Below are positions 6,274 to 7,662 of a stretch of 7,662 nucleotides of DNA, piece by piece. The DNA is from Halobacteria archaeon. Lineage in GTDB: Archaea; Halobacteriota; Syntropharchaeia; Alkanophagales; Methanospirareceae. The DNA is taken from assembly GCA_029932715.1 (NCBI GenBank), contig JAOZPO010000066.1:1-7662 (forward strand), written 5' to 3'. The position numbers were made by a program, and so were the translations under genes. Below the pieces are notes generated by a model, which worked only from the letters and a program-made list of their open reading frames with translations, was not told the DNA's origin and did not search any database. The first letter of the stretch is position 1, and each line of letters begins with the position of its first letter.

Positions 6274-6858
6274 ATGAAAACTAAAACCGGAATAGGAATT
6301 GTATTAGCAATATTACTGATAGTGGCCGCTGTGGTTGCGTATTCGGGCTATTTCGAAAAAACATCAGAGTTTGATATGCAGATTGTTGATATCGAAGTTG
6401 AAAACCCGAAACCATCATTATTAAACGATAGAGCCGTAACAATTGACCCTGGTGAATCCGTCGCACTCCGCGTCACAGTTCAGAATAAAGGCGAAGAGAT
6501 TATTTATGGAAACGCCTACGGTGTTGGTGTAGAGATAGTTTACCCGAAGGAGGGAGCAAAATACTGGAAATTGCCCGCTGAACGATTAATAGAGATAGAC
6601 CTGGGTCCAGGTGGAAGATCAAGTTATGGTTTTATCGCATGGAATAGAAAAGAACTCCCTTTTAGTGGAACTTTTAAAATTCACGCTTATATCAAATCAG
6701 TGCAGAATGGTGAAAAACTTGTTCGAAGCGATAACGTGACAATTGAATTACGACCCCCAACATCAACGCCAGTACTAACAGCAGAAACTGAAACGTCATC
6801 ACCTGGATTTAAAGCTATATTCGTAATTATGGCAAATATCTACAGGAGTTCTTTCTGA
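6274..6858 (+). CDS. Exported/membrane-anchored protein with Ig/CARDB-like domain; PGF-CTERM tail disrupted
   Basis: The first residues (MKTKTG) are basic and are followed by a hydrophobic helix at about 7-23, so the protein is exported or anchored by its N-terminus. Residues 33-160 look like a beta-sandwich of the CARDB/Ig-like kind, with alternating strands such as VALRVTVQNKGEE (63-75) and FKIHAYIKSV (134-143). A Thr/Ser/Pro/Glu linker follows (PPTSTPVLTAETETSS, 161-176), then SPGFKAIFVIMA (176-187). A Thr-rich stalk leading into PGF and a hydrophobic stretch is the layout of PGF-CTERM proteins, which archaeosortase A cleaves and transfers to lipid. The expected remaining transmembrane residues and the terminal Arg/Lys cluster are missing: the frame ends NIYRSSF, in sequence that also encodes the end of a transposase on the other strand. 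The gene therefore appears to be interrupted near 6833. The function of the sandwich domain is unknown. Confidence 0.8.
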   Translation: MKTKTGIGIVLAILLIVAAVVAYSGYFEKTSEFDMQIVDIEVENPKPSLLNDRAVTIDPGESVALRVTVQNKGEEIIYGNAYGVGVEIVYPKEGAKYWKLPAERLIEIDLGPGGRSSYGFIAWNRKELPFSGTFKIHAYIKSVQNGEKLVRSDNVTIELRPPTSTPVLTAETETSSPGFKAIFVIMANIYRSSF

Positions 6859-7662
6859 AAAACTTCAAATCCGCTTTTTCGAAATACAGTTCCTGAATCA
6901 CCCTTTCCAATTCTTCACCGGTCAATGGTTTTGCTTCTGCGCCTTTCAATACCGCTGAAGCAGTTTCTCCATACCGAGCCCACTGCCCCTTTGACTCGTT
7001 TCGGAATCGGATATATTCAGGAATCGCCTTTTCAACACCCACTATATCCTGAAACTGATACTTCTCGTAGAAATACTTCCGGTCCTGGCTATGAGAAACC
7101 TTTTTTAAAAAAAAAGGTTTATCAAAAATGCTTCGCAGTCCTTCTTCCCGTTTCCCTTTGGATTTTCCACCTCGGTTGGGACATCCACGATGTCGAGCAT
7201 CTGAAGCGACCGAGAAACGACCCCATTATCGTACTCGCCACCGTTGTCGTGATGGAATAATTCTGGCTTGCTATGCAACCTAAAAGCTCGAAGGATAGTT
7301 AACACCACAAAATAGGAATGTTTCTTCGGGAATACGCAAAGAGCCCTGTAACCTCTCGAGTAGTCGTCTTCAACTTAAATTTGGTGTATTAGCGATCCGT
7401 TCTCAAGTGTAACTTCCATGGTGTCCGCGTGATACATAACATAAGGTCTGGTTTTTTCATAAAATTCCACTTTCTCATCAATTTTTTGGCATTTTGGGGC
7501 CCCTTTTGGAATCGTGTTCTGGTAATTGCTGCAGGTTAAAGCCAGATATTTCACTTGTTATAGTACACTCCTCAGTCAAATAATTCTTCGGTCTTCCTTT
7601 CGCAAACTCTTTTGAACGCTTTCCTATCTCATCCTCATAAACATCACACAGCCTCTTATAGG
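6833..7662 (-). mobile_element. Insertion-sequence remnant, left end inside the surface-protein gene, right end beyond window
   Basis: From about 6833 to the right edge the only recognisable content is a decayed transposase gene on the minus strand. The left boundary is placed where the PGF-CTERM-like reading stops making sense (after ...FVIMA). The transposase frame stops at 6827-6829, just outside this boundary, so it probably uses host sequence for its last codons. Terminal inverted repeats and target duplication cannot be identified because the other end is not in the window; TGGCAAATATCTACAGG from 6830 is a candidate tip. The element family is not certain. Confidence 0.65.
7096..7120. 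repeat. Perfect A/T-rich inverted repeat at the transposase frame change
   Basis: The arms AAACCTTTTTT (7096-7106) and AAAAAAGGTTT (7110-7120) are perfect complements around an AAA spacer. On the minus strand the centre is nine T followed by six A. The frame change between the catalytic part and the tail of the transposase falls exactly here. It could be a replication-slippage product, a recoding site or an insertion scar. Confidence 0.85.

Larger units (their letters stand above)
6827..7662 (-). pseudogene. DDE (rve-type) transposase, frameshifted and partial
   Basis: Reading leftward from the edge, frame A (codons from 7660) gives YKRLCDVYEDEIGKRSKEF and KGRPKNYLTEECTITSE. Near 7550 the sense shifts by +1 into frame B (KYLALTCSNYQNTIPKG, then VMYHADTMEVTLENGSLIHQ). 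An in-frame TAA at 7375-7377 interrupts frame B, which resumes with VEDDYSRGYRALCVFPKKHS and PELFHHDNGGEYDNG, then VPTEVENPKGNGKKDCEAF. At 7096-7120 it returns to frame A for the tail (IPEYIRFRNESKGQWARYGE to the stop at 6827). The Asp of HADT and the Asp of HHDNG are the first two catalytic acids of an integrase-fold enzyme. The third is the Glu of CEAF, 38 residues after the second Asp, or less likely the preceding Asp. RFRNES...YGETASAVL corresponds to the usual YN..RPH..LG..TP tail. The family resembles IS481/IS3-type enzymes but is unassigned. Inactive unless recoding occurs. Confidence 0.82.

Noticed and set aside
6925..7260. Plus-strand open frame of 111 codons
   Set aside because: It lies antisense to clear transposase sequence, has unnatural proline/arginine-rich composition and no recognisable motif.
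7105..7308. Treating the catalytic part and the tail of the transposase as two separate small genes
   Set aside because: Sense continues upstream of both apparent starts, and the pieces line up in order as one integrase-fold protein with frame changes.
1..7662. CRISPR array, tRNA or rRNA genes
   Set aside because: No regularly spaced direct repeats, no cloverleaf-like sequence with a TTCGA-type arm and no rRNA-like stretch were seen on either strand.

Overview
The window looks archaeal, most likely from a methanogen- or ANME-type euryarchaeon; Methanophagales/ANME-1 is a guess from overall style and could not be tested here. The evidence is a class I HMG-CoA reductase (needed for isoprenoid lipids), a UPF0200 P-loop protein and a probable DUF22 protein (both archaeal families), a short single-domain PurM, TATA-box-like sequences about 25 bases upstream of several starts with few Shine-Dalgarno sites, and a surface protein whose C-terminus begins like a PGF-CTERM sorting signal.

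Left part (1-4701, all + strand): the 3' portion of an HMG-CoA reductase gene cut by the left edge; an unrecognised 116-residue protein; a probable DUF22 protein that overlaps a UPF0200 nucleotide-kinase-like protein by 28 bases; then purM (purine synthesis, step 5) and a single-domain malic enzyme. This is dense, conserved-looking housekeeping DNA. The three-gene run 1003-2357 is the least understood part of it.

Middle (4702-6273): a short convergent spacer, then a minus-strand polytopic membrane protein resembling GT-C glycosyltransferases, then a 189-base divergent intergenic region carrying two near-identical TATA elements.

Right part (6274-7662): a membrane-anchored or exported protein with an Ig/CARDB-like domain and a Thr/Ser-rich stalk. 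Its PGF-CTERM-like tail is lost at about 6833, where sequence of a transposable element begins. The rest of the window, on the minus strand, is a decayed DDE (rve-type) transposase. It changes frame twice, has one in-frame TAA, and carries an 11-bp-arm A/T palindrome at the second frame change. The element continues past the right edge.

I see no CRISPR array, tRNA, rRNA or convincing new defence system. The points most worth following up are the interrupted surface-protein gene, the unknown/DUF22/UPF0200 cluster, and the frame-change palindrome in the transposase.
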